From positions 135,976 through 199,975 of the forward strand of contig DISJ01000013.1 in the NCBI GenBank assembly GCA_002421605.1: a stretch of 64,000 nt of DNA, written 5' to 3'. Below, piece after piece: positions 25,767 through 34,855 of this stretch. Made by a program: the position numbers and the translations under genes. The DNA comes from Rhodobacteraceae bacterium UBA6213 (GTDB taxonomy: Bacteria; Pseudomonadota; Alphaproteobacteria; Rhodobacterales; Rhodobacteraceae). The notes beneath the pieces are model-generated. The model had not been told where the DNA came from. It ran no database searches and saw only the letters and a program-made list of their open reading frames with translations. Within the stretch, counting starts at the first letter, position 1. Each line of letters starts with the position of its first letter.

Positions 25767-26651
25767 ATGATGACCCTTCAAGAGCTCCATTCACTCATCG
25801 TGAACACGCTGCCCACCCTGCCGCGGCAGGTTGGTCAGGCCGGGCGTCACGTGGTTGACCACCCTGACGCCGTGCTCATCTACTCGATGCGCGATCTAGC
25901 CGCGCGTGCGGGGGTCTCGCCCGCGACGCTGCTACGTCTGACGCAGGCCTTGGGATTCGAAAGTTGGGCCGATTTTCGGGCCGTCCATGCCGATAACCTG
26001 CTGCGCGCGCCCGTTGCCTACGCAGATCGCGCAAGTCGCGCGCTGCACAGTTCTGGCCTACCCGCGCTGGTCGAAGAAAGCTTTGCTGCACACCGCGCCA
26101 ATCTGGATCACGCCGCCGGTGTCAATCCGCCCGAAGTCTTTGGCCGCGCCGCAGCAATCCTTGCCGAGGCCGACCGCGTTTTCATTTCGGCCTTCATGAG
26201 TTGCCGCGGCCCCGGACTGACCTTTGCGTATCTCTGCCGGATGCTGCGGGATAACGTGAGTTTCTTGGGCGGCGAGGCATCTTCTTTGGCAAGCGATCTG
26301 GCACTTCTTCGGCCAACTGATGCTGTGCTGTCGATCAATTTCCAGCCATATGGGCACGAGATTGACAAGGTGGCGCGCGCAGTCGCCGACAGTGGGGCCA
26401 AGCTAATCTGCCTGTCCGACAGCCGCGCGACGCAGGCCACACGGGTCGCGACCGAAACACTGATCTTTCCCATCGAAGGACCGTCCTTCTTTCCCCTGAT
26501 CACCACCGCCCATGCGCTGGTAGAAAGCTTGATTGTATCGCTGTTGGCCCGCTTGGGCGACGACGCAGCCAAACGCATTCGCAAGATCGAGAACGCCCTC
26601 TACGAGAGCGGAACCTATAGTTCTGTACATAATCAAAGAAAAGAAGACTGA
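25767..26651 (+). CDS. RpiR-family transcriptional regulator
   Basis: A 294-residue regulator. The N-terminal RpiR HTH domain (residues 1-80) shows YSMRDLAARAGVSPATLLRL and then LGFESWADFR. The C-terminal SIS domain (about 125-260) shows RVFISAFMSCRGPGLTFAYL, LSINFQPYGHEI and LICLSDSRATQ. SIS domains of this family sense phosphorylated sugars or other small ligands; in this setting an amino-compound signal is likely. GGAGAG precedes tandem ATGs. It is followed one base after its stop by the second aminotransferase, so it is in the operon it probably controls, perhaps through the palindrome at 19540. Confidence 0.92.
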   Translation: MMTLQELHSLIVNTLPTLPRQVGQAGRHVVDHPDAVLIYSMRDLAARAGVSPATLLRLTQALGFESWADFRAVHADNLLRAPVAYADRASRALHSSGLPALVEESFAAHRANLDHAAGVNPPEVFGRAAAILAEADRVFISAFMSCRGPGLTFAYLCRMLRDNVSFLGGEASSLASDLALLRPTDAVLSINFQPYGHEIDKVARAVADSGAKLICLSDSRATQATRVATETLIFPIEGPSFFPLITTAHALVESLIVSLLARLGDDAAKRIRKIENALYESGTYSSVHNQRKED

Positions 26652-26652
26652 G

Positions 26653-27996
26653 ATGAGTCATGTTTTTCACCGCTCTGCGCTGACCACCCCGCCGATGGCG
26701 GCCCAGGCTTCGGGCCAACACATCACCGACGCTGCGGGCCAAAACTATCTCGATGCGTCGGGCGGCGCGGCGGTAAGCTGCATCGGCCATGGCGATCCGC
26801 GCGTGGTAGCGGCTGTTTCGCAGCAGATCGCTCAGCTCGACTATGCCCATAATGGCGTTTTCACCAGCCAACCGGCAGAGGAACTGGCCACCCATATCTG
26901 CGAGGCTGCGGGCCTTGGCATGGCCCGCGTTCTTTTTGTGGGCTCCGGCTCCGAAGCGGTAGAGGCGGCGATCAAGATGGCACGTCAGTGCCAGATCGAG
27001 CGCGGACAAACGGGCCGCCACGTCGTGATCTCGCGCCATCAAAGCTATCACGGCAACACCCTGGGCGCACTTGCGCGGTCCGGCAGCGAAACGCGGCGCA
27101 CGCCCTACACCCCAATGTTGCCCGAACGCACGCAGATCATGCCCTGCTTCTACTACCGCCACGCCTGGCCGGGTGAAACGCCCGAAGCTTACGGGCTCCG
27201 CGCGGCCGATACGCTGGAGGCAGAGATCTTGCGGCTGGGCCCCGAAACCGTCGCGGCCTTTCTGGTTGAAACGGTGGTCGGCGCGACCTCGGGCGCGGTG
27301 TTGCCGGTGCCGGGCTACTTCAAACGGATCCGCGAGATCTGCGACCGCTACAGCGTTCTGTTGATCTGCGACGAGGTGATGTGCGGCGTTCACCGCACAG
27401 GGCCGTTTCTTGCCTGCGCTGCAGAAGGCATCGCCCCGGACATCGTGACCCTCGCCAAGGGTTTGGGCGGTGGGTATTTGCCAATCGGCGCGGTTGTCTG
27501 CCGATCCGAAGTCTTCGACAGCTTTGCGCAAGGTTCAGGCGCGTTTACCCATGGCCATACCTACATGGCCCATCCGGTGGTCTGCGCAGCCGCGCTGGCA
27601 GTGCAGCGGGCGATCGTCGAAGATGGGCTAGCGGCACGGGTGTCTGAGCAGGGAGCCGCGCTTGAGGCAGCGTTGCGGGGTCGCTTGGGCCAACATCCGC
27701 ATGTGGGCGACATCCGGGGCCGCGGGCTGCTTTGGGCGGTAGAGCTGGTCGCTGACCGAGAAACGGCCGCGCCCTTCGATCCCAAGCTGAAGATCTCGGC
27801 ACGCATCGGCGTTGAGGCGAAGGCGCGAGGGCTTCTCGTTTATCCTGGCAGCGGCACGATTGACGGCTGGCGGGGCGATCACGTCTTGCTCGCCCCGGCG
27901 TATTCAATCGGCCAGGAGGATTTGGACAAGATCGTGGATGTTCTTGCGGCCTCGATCGAGGCGGTGACCCGCCGCCCGACTGGCGTAACATCTTGA
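26653..27996 (+). CDS. Class III PLP aminotransferase
   Basis: A 447-residue class III aminotransferase, clearly different from the one at 22812. It shows YLDASGGAAVSCIGHGDPRV, GSGSEAVEAAIKMARQ, SYHGNTLGAL, the Asp of ICDEVMCGVHRTG, the Schiff-base Lys269 in LAKGLGGGYLPIG, and a THGHTYMAHPV segment. Proteins of this subgroup occur in taurine, lysine, beta-amino acid and opine catabolism; the exact donor cannot be read. The start at 26653 lies one base after the RpiR stop; an earlier in-frame start would fall inside that gene. The beta-keto acid cleavage gene follows after 23 bases, which suggests that it makes a beta-keto acid. Confidence 0.9.
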   Translation: MSHVFHRSALTTPPMAAQASGQHITDAAGQNYLDASGGAAVSCIGHGDPRVVAAVSQQIAQLDYAHNGVFTSQPAEELATHICEAAGLGMARVLFVGSGSEAVEAAIKMARQCQIERGQTGRHVVISRHQSYHGNTLGALARSGSETRRTPYTPMLPERTQIMPCFYYRHAWPGETPEAYGLRAADTLEAEILRLGPETVAAFLVETVVGATSGAVLPVPGYFKRIREICDRYSVLLICDEVMCGVHRTGPFLACAAEGIAPDIVTLAKGLGGGYLPIGAVVCRSEVFDSFAQGSGAFTHGHTYMAHPVVCAAALAVQRAIVEDGLAARVSEQGAALEAALRGRLGQHPHVGDIRGRGLLWAVELVADRETAAPFDPKLKISARIGVEAKARGLLVYPGSGTIDGWRGDHVLLAPAYSIGQEDLDKIVDVLAASIEAVTRRPTGVTS

Positions 27997-28019
27997 AAAA
28001 CAATTGAAGAGAAAACGAA

Positions 28020-28871
28020 GTGACCAAACCCTGTATCATCTGTGTGGCCATTACCGGCTCGATCCCCAAGAAAGCCGACAACCCGGCGGTGCCAATCACC
28101 TTCGAGGAGCAGATTGAAAGCACGCACGCCGCCTTTGAGGCAGGGGCAACGATCTGTCACGCGCATGTACGCGACGAAAATCAGGAACCGACCTCAGACC
28201 CGGTACGCTTCGCTCGGCTGATTGAGGGGCTGCGCAAGCATTGCCCTGATATGATAATCCAGCTTTCAACAGGTGGGCGCACAGGCGCAGGCAAGATGCG
28301 TGGCGGCATGTTGTCGCTGAGGCCTGACATGGCGTCATTGGCGGTTGGATCGAACAATTTTCCGACGCGAGTGTACGAGAACCCGCCCGATCTGGTGGAT
28401 TGGCTGGCGTCAGAAATGCTCAAGTACGGCGTGATGCCAGAAGTCGAGGCATTTGACCTATCGCACATCTTCAAGGCGGCCGAGATGAACAGCGATGGCC
28501 GCATCGCGGGCAACGCCTATGTGCAGTTCGTCATGGGGGTCAAGAATGCGATGCCGGTCGACCGGCGCGTCTTCGATTTCTACGTCGAGACAATGGGGCG
28601 CCTGTTACCGAAGTCACAGTGGTGTGCTGCCGGGATTGGCCAGCACCAGTTGACAGTCAATGAATGGTCGGTTGCTGCTGGTGGACATGCGCGCACGGGG
28701 CTAGAGGACAACGTGCGGTTGGACAAACACACGCTCGCCCCATCCAACGCGGCACTGGTCCAGCGGGTCGTTGATCTGTGTGACAAATACAATCGTCCCG
28801 TGGCGACGGCCACAGAGGCGCGTTCTTTACTTGGCTTGGCGCAGGCCAAAAGCGGTTTGCATCGAATCTGA
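28020..28871 (+). CDS. Beta-keto acid cleavage enzyme (BKACE, DUF849)
   Basis: A 283-residue BKACE-family protein, the usual length. The zinc ligands H47 and H49 lie in CHAHVRD; IQLSTGGRTG is the substrate/CoA region; PEVEAFD and GLEDNVRL are family motifs. The family condenses a beta-keto acid with acetyl-CoA to give acetoacetate and a new acyl-CoA (Kce in lysine fermentation, dehydrocarnitine cleavage and others). The start is GTG at 28020. It follows an aminotransferase by 23 bases, so the likely step is cleavage of the keto product of that enzyme. Confidence 0.93.
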   Translation: MTKPCIICVAITGSIPKKADNPAVPITFEEQIESTHAAFEAGATICHAHVRDENQEPTSDPVRFARLIEGLRKHCPDMIIQLSTGGRTGAGKMRGGMLSLRPDMASLAVGSNNFPTRVYENPPDLVDWLASEMLKYGVMPEVEAFDLSHIFKAAEMNSDGRIAGNAYVQFVMGVKNAMPVDRRVFDFYVETMGRLLPKSQWCAAGIGQHQLTVNEWSVAAGGHARTGLEDNVRLDKHTLAPSNAALVQRVVDLCDKYNRPVATATEARSLLGLAQAKSGLHRI

Positions 28872-29267
28872 GGGGGAAATCAGCGAGATGCTGTCTAGCC
28901 GCTCGCGCTGGCACTTGCAGGAGGTTGTCGTGAAGATCAGCGGCGAGAATTCGCACCAGCCGTTTCAACGGCGAGAGCAACGGATGCATCGCTTCGCGTG
29001 GGCGCGAAGTTTGCAAAAACGCGTGCCCGTTCACGCCCCCGCCTCCAATCACGTCAACACGCGACGCAGTTTCACACACGGTCTAGCAGATTGCCGGAGC
29101 AGAAAAATTGAGGCGCATTCGCATTTGCCTGAGGTCACCACCCGGCGTCAGCGCGCGGGGTCGCCCAACCGGCGCCCGATGCGGTCTGAACGCGAACTTT
29201 GTTGCTTGACTTGCCTTCGCGTGCCAACCAGTTTTTGTCAGATTAATTCATCCTTTTGCGAGACCTC
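28872..29267. other. Intergenic region holding a transposase remnant
   Basis: About 400 bases between the BKACE and deacylase genes. Most is the IS6-like C-terminal fragment at 28912-29133. The remainder shows no gene. Confidence 0.6.
28912..29133 (+). pseudogene. IS6-family transposase remnant (C-terminal part)
   Basis: A plus-strand frame reads GENSHQPFQRREQRMHRF, then WARSLQKRVPVHAPASNHVN and a short tail. This matches the end of IS6-type transposases (RAENSHQP.RRRER.MQRF.S....Q.F...H....N.FN), including the catalytic-Glu block E-N-S-H-Q-P. There is no start, no DD part and no visible terminal repeats, so the element is a decayed fragment. It has the same orientation and family as the N-terminal remnant at 14329-14505; whether they come from one insertion is unknown. 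Family match is from memory. Confidence 0.75.
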
Positions 29268-30383
29268 ATGAAAACCGAAACTATCGCTCTCTCGAGCGCG
29301 AGCCCGGGTACGAGTCGGACGCTGACGCGCCACATTTGGGGGACCGAGGGCCAACGCCCTAAAATCTACCTGCAAGGCGCCTTGCACGCCGACGAAATGC
29401 CGGGCGCGATCACGCTCTGGCACCTGATGGAGCTGCTTGACGCGGCCGAGAGCGCAGGAAGACTTATCGGGGAAATTTCGGTGGTGCCGTTTGCCAATCC
29501 AATCGGGCTGACGCAATGGGTGCACAACAAGCCCCAGGGGCGCCAAGACCTTGAGTCGATGCGCAACTTCAACCGTCACTACCCCGACCTTGCGGCGCTG
29601 GTGGGCGACAGGTTGGAGGGAAAGCTCGGCGATGACGCCGAACAGAACGCCAAGGTGATCCGCGCCGCCTTCGCCGCGGCGCTAGCCGCCGAGACGCCGA
29701 AATCCGAGGCGGAAGAAATGCGAATCCGGCTTATGCAATGGTCGCACGCCGCCGATATCGTGCTTGACCTGCACTGCGACCACGTCGCGCTGATGCATTT
29801 CTACACCTCCAGCACGCGACCCGACCTGACCGAACTGCTCGGCCGAGCAACCGGTGCCAAGCTTGCGCTGATCGAGGAGATTTCTGGTGGCAACGCCTTT
29901 GACGAGGCGCATTCTGCGCCTTGGACGGCGCTGCGGACGCGCTATGGCGCGCGCTTCCCGATCCCGGCGGCTTGCTTCTCAACCACCGTTGAGTACCGCG
30001 GCCAGAACGATGTCAACGACACACTGGCGCAGGCCGACGCGGCCAAGCTGATGATCTTTCTTGGCGCCGCGGGCGCGGTGTCTGGCGAACCAGCGCCAGC
30101 CTATCCACCGGCCCCGCAAAAACCGCTCGGTGGTGCTGGCGAAGCGTTCGCGCCACAGGGCGGTATCGTGACTTGGGCCTGCGCACCCGGCGACGAAGTC
30201 AGTGCGGGCGAGACTATTGCCTGGGTCAGCGACCCGATTGCGCGCCGCCGTATGGCCGTCGCGGCGCCAGCTACCGGATTGCTGTTTCGCCGCGAACTTT
30301 GGACGCATTGCCTGGCGGGCCAGAGCCTTTGCAACGTCGCGGGCGATACCATCCTGCGGCACGGAAATCTGCTTTCGGACTGA
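29268..30383 (+). CDS. Succinylglutamate desuccinylase/aspartoacylase-family zinc deacylase
   Basis: A 371-residue AstE/AspA-type hydrolase (M14-related). The zinc site is H40 and E43 in GALHADEMPG with the later His of DLHCDH; the catalytic Glu is in STTVEYRGQND. A C-terminal segment (about 280-370, GGIVTWACAPGDEVSAGE) resembles a small lipoyl-like beta domain, as in extended members. The family removes acyl groups from amino acids (succinylglutamate, acetylaspartate, N-acetyl-diaminobutyrate). The ATG at 29268 is chosen; a TTG 12 bases upstream is possible. It comes after the IS6 scar and 45 bases before a peptide-binding-protein gene. Confidence 0.88.
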   Translation: MKTETIALSSASPGTSRTLTRHIWGTEGQRPKIYLQGALHADEMPGAITLWHLMELLDAAESAGRLIGEISVVPFANPIGLTQWVHNKPQGRQDLESMRNFNRHYPDLAALVGDRLEGKLGDDAEQNAKVIRAAFAAALAAETPKSEAEEMRIRLMQWSHAADIVLDLHCDHVALMHFYTSSTRPDLTELLGRATGAKLALIEEISGGNAFDEAHSAPWTALRTRYGARFPIPAACFSTTVEYRGQNDVNDTLAQADAAKLMIFLGAAGAVSGEPAPAYPPAPQKPLGGAGEAFAPQGGIVTWACAPGDEVSAGETIAWVSDPIARRRMAVAAPATGLLFRRELWTHCLAGQSLCNVAGDTILRHGNLLSD

Positions 30384-30428
30384 AGATACAATCAAAAAAC
30401 AACAACCAACCTGACAGGAAGTGTAACG

Positions 30429-32024
30429 ATGAAAACAAACAAGATTACCAATTGGTTCGCCATCACCGCCCTATCGCTCGGCCTGACCGCCGCCCCGGCG
30501 TTAGCTGATGACACCCTCGATCGCGGCCTCGGATCGGAGTGGTCCTCGCTCGACCCGCAGGTGAACTTTGACGCCAACGCGGGCTGGATCATGTCCGATG
30601 TCTATGAAGGGCTCGTTACCTTCGGCCCCGGCGGCGTCTTGCGGCCCGGCGCCGCCGAAAGCTGGGACGTTAGCGAAGACGGGCTGACCTACACTTTCCA
30701 TCTGCGCGATGGGGTGAAATGGTCGAACGGCGACCCGCTGGTGGCACAGGATTTCGTCAACTCGGTGCTGCGTACGCTGAACCCGGACACGGTCAGCGAC
30801 AAGGGCTACTACTTCTATTCGGTGGTGCAGGTAAAAGGCGCCGAAGCGCTGGCGAACGGTGACACCACCGACGCGTCAACACTTGGCGTGACCGCACCGG
30901 ACGAGCGCACCTTCGTGATCGAGATGCTGACGCCCGCGCCGCACATCCTTGATATCCTGGGGGCGTTCCAGATTCCGCCGCTGCACTCGCCTTCCTACGA
31001 GGCGAACGGTGCGAGCGTGTTCATCGACCCCGCCAAGGTGGTGTCGAACGGCGCCTATGTCATCAAGGAAGTCGTGCCGCAAAGCCACGTGCTGCTTGAG
31101 CGTAACCCGAATTACTGGGACGCGGCCAATGTTTCGATCCCCTTCGTCAAGTACCAAGTGACCGAGGATGTCTCGACCGAGTTGAAGCGCTATCAGGCTG
31201 GCGAGATTGATATCACTTACGATATCCCCGCGAACCAGATCGAAAGCCTGCAAGCGTCGATCCCCGATCAGGTCGAAATCTATCCGATCATCGAAGAGCT
31301 TTTCTACACCTTCAACCTGACTCACGACGCGCTCAAAGACATCAACGTTCGCATGGCGCTGTCGCTGGCGATCGACCGCGAAACGCTGATGAACAAGATC
31401 GTCAAGTCGGGCGCGGTGCCGACCTATTCCTATGCCGGTGGCTTTGATCCGAGCTATGACGGGCCGCTCATCCCGGGTGCCGAGCTGACCCAGGCCGAGC
31501 GCGAAGCCAAAGCGAAAGAGCTGATGGCGGCGGCGGGCTATGGGCCGGAGAATCCGCTCAAGATCAACATCGTCACCACCGTTAGCGACGCGCGCATCAA
31601 GATGGCGCAGGGCGCGGCGTTGATGTGGAAAAAGGTGCTGGGCGTCGATGCGACGGTTGAGGGGGTAGAGGTCAAGGCTTGGCTCGATTCCTTCTACGCT
31701 GGGACCTGGGACGTCTTTGCCGACGATCTGGTGGGCGATTTCGCCGGGGCAGAAAGCTTCCTCGCCTACATGCGCCCGAGTGCCGACAGCGGCTACAACT
31801 GGGACATGCCAGAGTATGACACGCAAATGGACATAGCGGCCACCAAAGCCGACATGCCCAGCCGCAATATCGAACTGGCCAAGGCAGAAAAGATCTTGCT
31901 CGACGACGTGCTCTTTGCGCCGATCGCGCGCGAGGCGAGCCGTCACTTGGTAAGCCCGCGTGTCCACGGCTTCGAGCCGTCGGTGGGCGAATATATCCTT
32001 AGCCAGTTCTTGACGCTCGACTAA
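30429..32024 (+). CDS. Peptide ABC transporter substrate-binding protein (DppA/OppA, SBP family 5)
   Basis: A 531-residue periplasmic binding protein. The signal peptide is residues 1-26 (MKTNKITNW, hydrophobic core, APALA/D). Family 5 features include LGSEWSSLDPQ, YEGLVTFGPGG, LRPGAAESWDVSEDGLTYTF, LRDGVKWSNGDPLVAQDF and NVRMALSLAIDRE. The form is closer to OppA than to DppA. CAGGAAGTGTAACG precedes the ATG. First gene of a binding protein-permease-permease-ATPase-ATPase operon that ends with an S9 peptidase, which suggests oligopeptides as cargo. Confidence 0.93.
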   Translation: MKTNKITNWFAITALSLGLTAAPALADDTLDRGLGSEWSSLDPQVNFDANAGWIMSDVYEGLVTFGPGGVLRPGAAESWDVSEDGLTYTFHLRDGVKWSNGDPLVAQDFVNSVLRTLNPDTVSDKGYYFYSVVQVKGAEALANGDTTDASTLGVTAPDERTFVIEMLTPAPHILDILGAFQIPPLHSPSYEANGASVFIDPAKVVSNGAYVIKEVVPQSHVLLERNPNYWDAANVSIPFVKYQVTEDVSTELKRYQAGEIDITYDIPANQIESLQASIPDQVEIYPIIEELFYTFNLTHDALKDINVRMALSLAIDRETLMNKIVKSGAVPTYSYAGGFDPSYDGPLIPGAELTQAEREAKAKELMAAAGYGPENPLKINIVTTVSDARIKMAQGAALMWKKVLGVDATVEGVEVKAWLDSFYAGTWDVFADDLVGDFAGAESFLAYMRPSADSGYNWDMPEYDTQMDIAATKADMPSRNIELAKAEKILLDDVLFAPIAREASRHLVSPRVHGFEPSVGEYILSQFLTLD

Positions 32025-32030
32025 TCCTGC

Positions 32031-32054
32031 GGGGGCGGTCTTCGGGCCGCCCCC
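32031..32054 (+). promoter_or_regulatory. Hairpin between binding-protein and permease genes
   Basis: Perfect 8-bp stem GGGGGCGG / CCGCCCCC with an 8-base loop, 6 bases after the binding-protein stop, no T-tract. Probable attenuating or stabilising element, matching those at 21238, 41919 and 53665. Confidence 0.65.
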
Positions 32055-32060
32055 CATAAG

Positions 32061-32996
32061 ATGGAATATCTGATGTTGCGATTTGTCGGCAAAAGGCTTT
32101 GGAACGGTTCGCTGACGCTTTTCGCGCTGGTGACGCTGACTTTTTTTGTCATGCGGCTGGCGCCGGGGGGGCCGTTTTCGCGCAACCGCAAGATCAGCCC
32201 CGAGGTGCAGGCCAACATCGAGGCAGCCTTTCACCTCGATGAGCCGATCTGGCAGCAATTCGGCCGCTTTGTCTGGGGGCTGTTGCACCTTGATCTCGGG
32301 CCTTCGACACGGTTTCGCGACTATTCCGTGGGTGACATCATCGCTTCGGGCCTGCCCTATTCGCTGACCATCGGCGCTTGGGCAGTGCTGCTGGCGGCTT
32401 TTGTTGGAATAGCGCTTGGCATCGCCGGGGCGATGCGCCGCAACGGCTTTACCGATTATGCCGCTGGCACCGTCGGGGTGATCGGTATCGCCATCCCGAT
32501 CTTCGTGATTGGTCCGGTGCTGCAGGTAATCTTCGCGGTAAAGCTGCAGTGGCTTCCGGTGGGAAGCTGGAACGACGGATGGCGCTCGCTGGTGCTGCCG
32601 GTGGTGGTGCTGGCCCTGCCAAACATCGCCTATATCTCGCGCCTCACCCGCGCCTCGATGATCGAAACCATGCGCGAGAATTACGTGCGCACCGCTGTGG
32701 CCAAGGGCATCGGCCCCACCCGCACGCTCATGGGCCACACGCTGGAAGGGGCGTTGATACCGGTCATCGCCTATCTCGGCCCGGCCACCGCGGCGATCAT
32801 TACCGGTTCGATTCTGATAGAGACGATCTTCGCGCTGCCCGGAATCGGGCGCCACTTCGTCGATGCCGCGCTTAACCGCGACTACCCACTGGTGATGGGG
32901 ATCACGCTGCTCTATGGCGCGCTGCTGATCCTCTTCAACATCGTCACCGATCTGATCCGTGCCTGGATCGACCCGAGGTTGCGCAATGCCCACTGA
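32061..32996 (+). CDS. Peptide ABC transporter permease (DppB/OppB type)
   Basis: A 311-residue permease. The N-terminal domain reads MLRFVGKRLWNGSLTLFALV and then FFVMRLAPGGPF, typical of OppB/DppB. The EAA-like loop is SMIETMRENYVRTAVAKGIG, and the end holds GRHFVDAALNRDYPLVMG, also family-specific. Its stop overlaps the next permease by 11 bases. Confidence 0.94.
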   Translation: MEYLMLRFVGKRLWNGSLTLFALVTLTFFVMRLAPGGPFSRNRKISPEVQANIEAAFHLDEPIWQQFGRFVWGLLHLDLGPSTRFRDYSVGDIIASGLPYSLTIGAWAVLLAAFVGIALGIAGAMRRNGFTDYAAGTVGVIGIAIPIFVIGPVLQVIFAVKLQWLPVGSWNDGWRSLVLPVVVLALPNIAYISRLTRASMIETMRENYVRTAVAKGIGPTRTLMGHTLEGALIPVIAYLGPATAAIITGSILIETIFALPGIGRHFVDAALNRDYPLVMGITLLYGALLILFNIVTDLIRAWIDPRLRNAH

Positions 32997-33876
32997 TGCA
33001 GATGCCCTGATCGACGCCGCGCCCATCCGCCACGCCTCGACGCTGGAACTCCAGTTCCGCCGCTTTCGCAATCACCGGCTGGCAATGGTGTCGGTGTGGG
33101 TCCTCGCGCTGATCGTGCTCGCCTGTTTTCTCGGCCCGTTTCTGTTTCCCTTCACCGGGCAGGACGCGGATTTCGACAATATCAACGCGCAGGTCGACCT
33201 GTTCTCGGCACACCCGTTTGGCACCGACGACTTCGGTCGTGACCTTTTGGTTCGGGTGCTGGAAGGGGGGCAGGTCTCGCTGACCATCGGCTTTCTCGGC
33301 GCCATCGTCGCCGGGGTGATCGGCGTGTTCTACGGGGCGGTCTCGGGCTTCCTCGGCGGAAGGGTCGATGGGCTGATGATGCGCCTTGTCGAGATTCTTT
33401 TCGGCTTTCCCTACGTGATCTTGGTGATCCTGCTGAGCTTGCTTTTTGGCGGCGGTAACATCGCGCTGTTCGCGGCGATCGTCTTTACCCTCTGGTTGAC
33501 ACCGGCGGTGGTGGTTAGGGCACAGGCGCAGGGCCTCGCGCGCAAAGAGTTCGTCGAGGCGGCGCGAGCGGGGGGCATGACTGGCCGCCAGATCGTGTTC
33601 GAACACATCGTGCCGAACTCGCTTTCGGTGGTGATCGTTTACGGCTCACTGCTGGTGCCCGAGGTGATCCTGTCAGAAAGCTTTCTGTCGTTCCTCGGTA
33701 TTGGTATCAAAGAGCCGCAGGCGAGTTGGGGTAATCTGATCCAGACTGGCACGTCGGCGATGGCCACCGATCTGCGCCTGCTGCTCTTGCCCGGCACGCT
33801 TCTGGCCATCGTTCTGTTTTGTCTCAATTTCATCGCCGACGGACTGGCGGAGGCCTTCGACCCCAATGACCGCTGA
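32986..33876 (+). CDS. Peptide ABC transporter permease (DppC/OppC type)
   Basis: A 296-residue permease. It shows RFRNHRLAMVSVWVLALIVL, the HPFGTDDFGRDLL motif of OppC/DppC, and the coupling loop FVEAARAGGMTGRQIVFEHI. The ATG at 32986 lies inside the end of the upstream permease gene; an earlier in-frame start would lengthen the overlap without adding a conserved feature. It overlaps the next ATPase gene by 11 bases. Confidence 0.93.
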   Translation: MPTDADALIDAAPIRHASTLELQFRRFRNHRLAMVSVWVLALIVLACFLGPFLFPFTGQDADFDNINAQVDLFSAHPFGTDDFGRDLLVRVLEGGQVSLTIGFLGAIVAGVIGVFYGAVSGFLGGRVDGLMMRLVEILFGFPYVILVILLSLLFGGGNIALFAAIVFTLWLTPAVVVRAQAQGLARKEFVEAARAGGMTGRQIVFEHIVPNSLSVVIVYGSLLVPEVILSESFLSFLGIGIKEPQASWGNLIQTGTSAMATDLRLLLLPGTLLAIVLFCLNFIADGLAEAFDPNDR

Positions 33877-34855
33877 AACTCTCTTATCTCTGCGCGGGTT
33901 GACCGTGCGTTTTCGCCTGCCGCATGGCGAAACCGTCGCTGTCGACGGCATCGACCTCGACCTAGCGGCGGGCGAGGTGCTGGGCATCGTCGGCGAAAGT
34001 GGCTCGGGCAAAAGCCAGGTTCTCTATTCCCTGATGGGCCTACTTGCCGCCAACGGTCGCGCTGGCGGTCAGGCGCTGTTCGAGGGGGTGGATCTGCTGT
34101 CCCTCTCGCGCCGCCAGCTTGACACTCTGCGCGGGCAGCACATCTCGATGATCTTCCAAGACCCGATGACCTCGCTCAATCCCTACCGCCGGGTTGGCGA
34201 TCAGATTGCCGAGGGGCTGATCGTGCATGAAGGGCTTTCGCGCAGCGCCGCGCAGGCCGAGGCGGTGCGAATGCTCGATCGGGTGCGGATTCCAGATGCC
34301 TCAAATCGCGCTCGCCGCTTTCCGCACGAATTTTCAGGCGGGATGCGGCAACGGGTGATGATTGCCATGGCGCTGCTGACGCGCCCAAAGCTGCTTTTGG
34401 CTGACGAGCCGACCACCGCGCTCGACGTCACAATCCAGGCCCAGGTGCTTGACCTGATGGCCGAACTCGCGCGCGAGACTGGGACCGCGATCATTCTTGT
34501 CACCCACGACCTCGGCGTCGTCGCACGGCTTTGCGGCCGGGTGGCGGTGCTTTATGGCGGGCGGGTCATGGAAGAGGCGGGGGCGCAAGCGCTGTTCTCG
34601 ACCCCCGCGCATCCCTATACGCGCGGTCTTCTTGATGCGATGCCGCGGCTCGAACAGGCGCTGACGCCCCGGCTGGGCACTATCCCCGGCACCCCCCGCT
34701 CGGGTGGTGGTGACGTGATCGGTTGCCCCTTCGCGCCGCGCTGCACTGAGCGAATTGCACGCTGCACCACAGAGCGCCCCGCGTTTTTGGAGCGCTCGCA
34801 CCTTGGCGGCACCCGCAGCGCTGCCTGCCACCTCATCCCGGAGGTCGCAGAATGA
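33866..34855 (+). CDS. Peptide ABC transporter ATPase (DppD/OppD type)
   Basis: A 329-residue ATPase. Walker A is GESGSGKSQ, the Q-loop region is MIFQDPMTSLNPYRRVGDQ, the signature is FSGGMRQRVMIAMALL, Walker B is LLLADEPTTALDVT and the H-loop is VTHDLGVVA. The C-terminal oligopeptide-transporter domain has PHPYTRGLL-like HPYTRGLLDAMPR and a four-Cys region (CPFAPRC, RCTTERP) that in relatives can hold an Fe-S cluster. It overlaps the next gene by 4 bases. Confidence 0.94.
   Translation: MTAETLLSLRGLTVRFRLPHGETVAVDGIDLDLAAGEVLGIVGESGSGKSQVLYSLMGLLAANGRAGGQALFEGVDLLSLSRRQLDTLRGQHISMIFQDPMTSLNPYRRVGDQIAEGLIVHEGLSRSAAQAEAVRMLDRVRIPDASNRARRFPHEFSGGMRQRVMIAMALLTRPKLLLADEPTTALDVTIQAQVLDLMAELARETGTAIILVTHDLGVVARLCGRVAVLYGGRVMEEAGAQALFSTPAHPYTRGLLDAMPRLEQALTPRLGTIPGTPRSGGGDVIGCPFAPRCTERIARCTTERPAFLERSHLGGTRSAACHLIPEVAE

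Noticed and set aside
30876..33071. A 731-codon open frame on the minus strand across the peptide transporter genes
   Set aside because: It lies opposite three well-recognised genes, is rich in Arg/His/Asp as antisense frames are, and matches no family.
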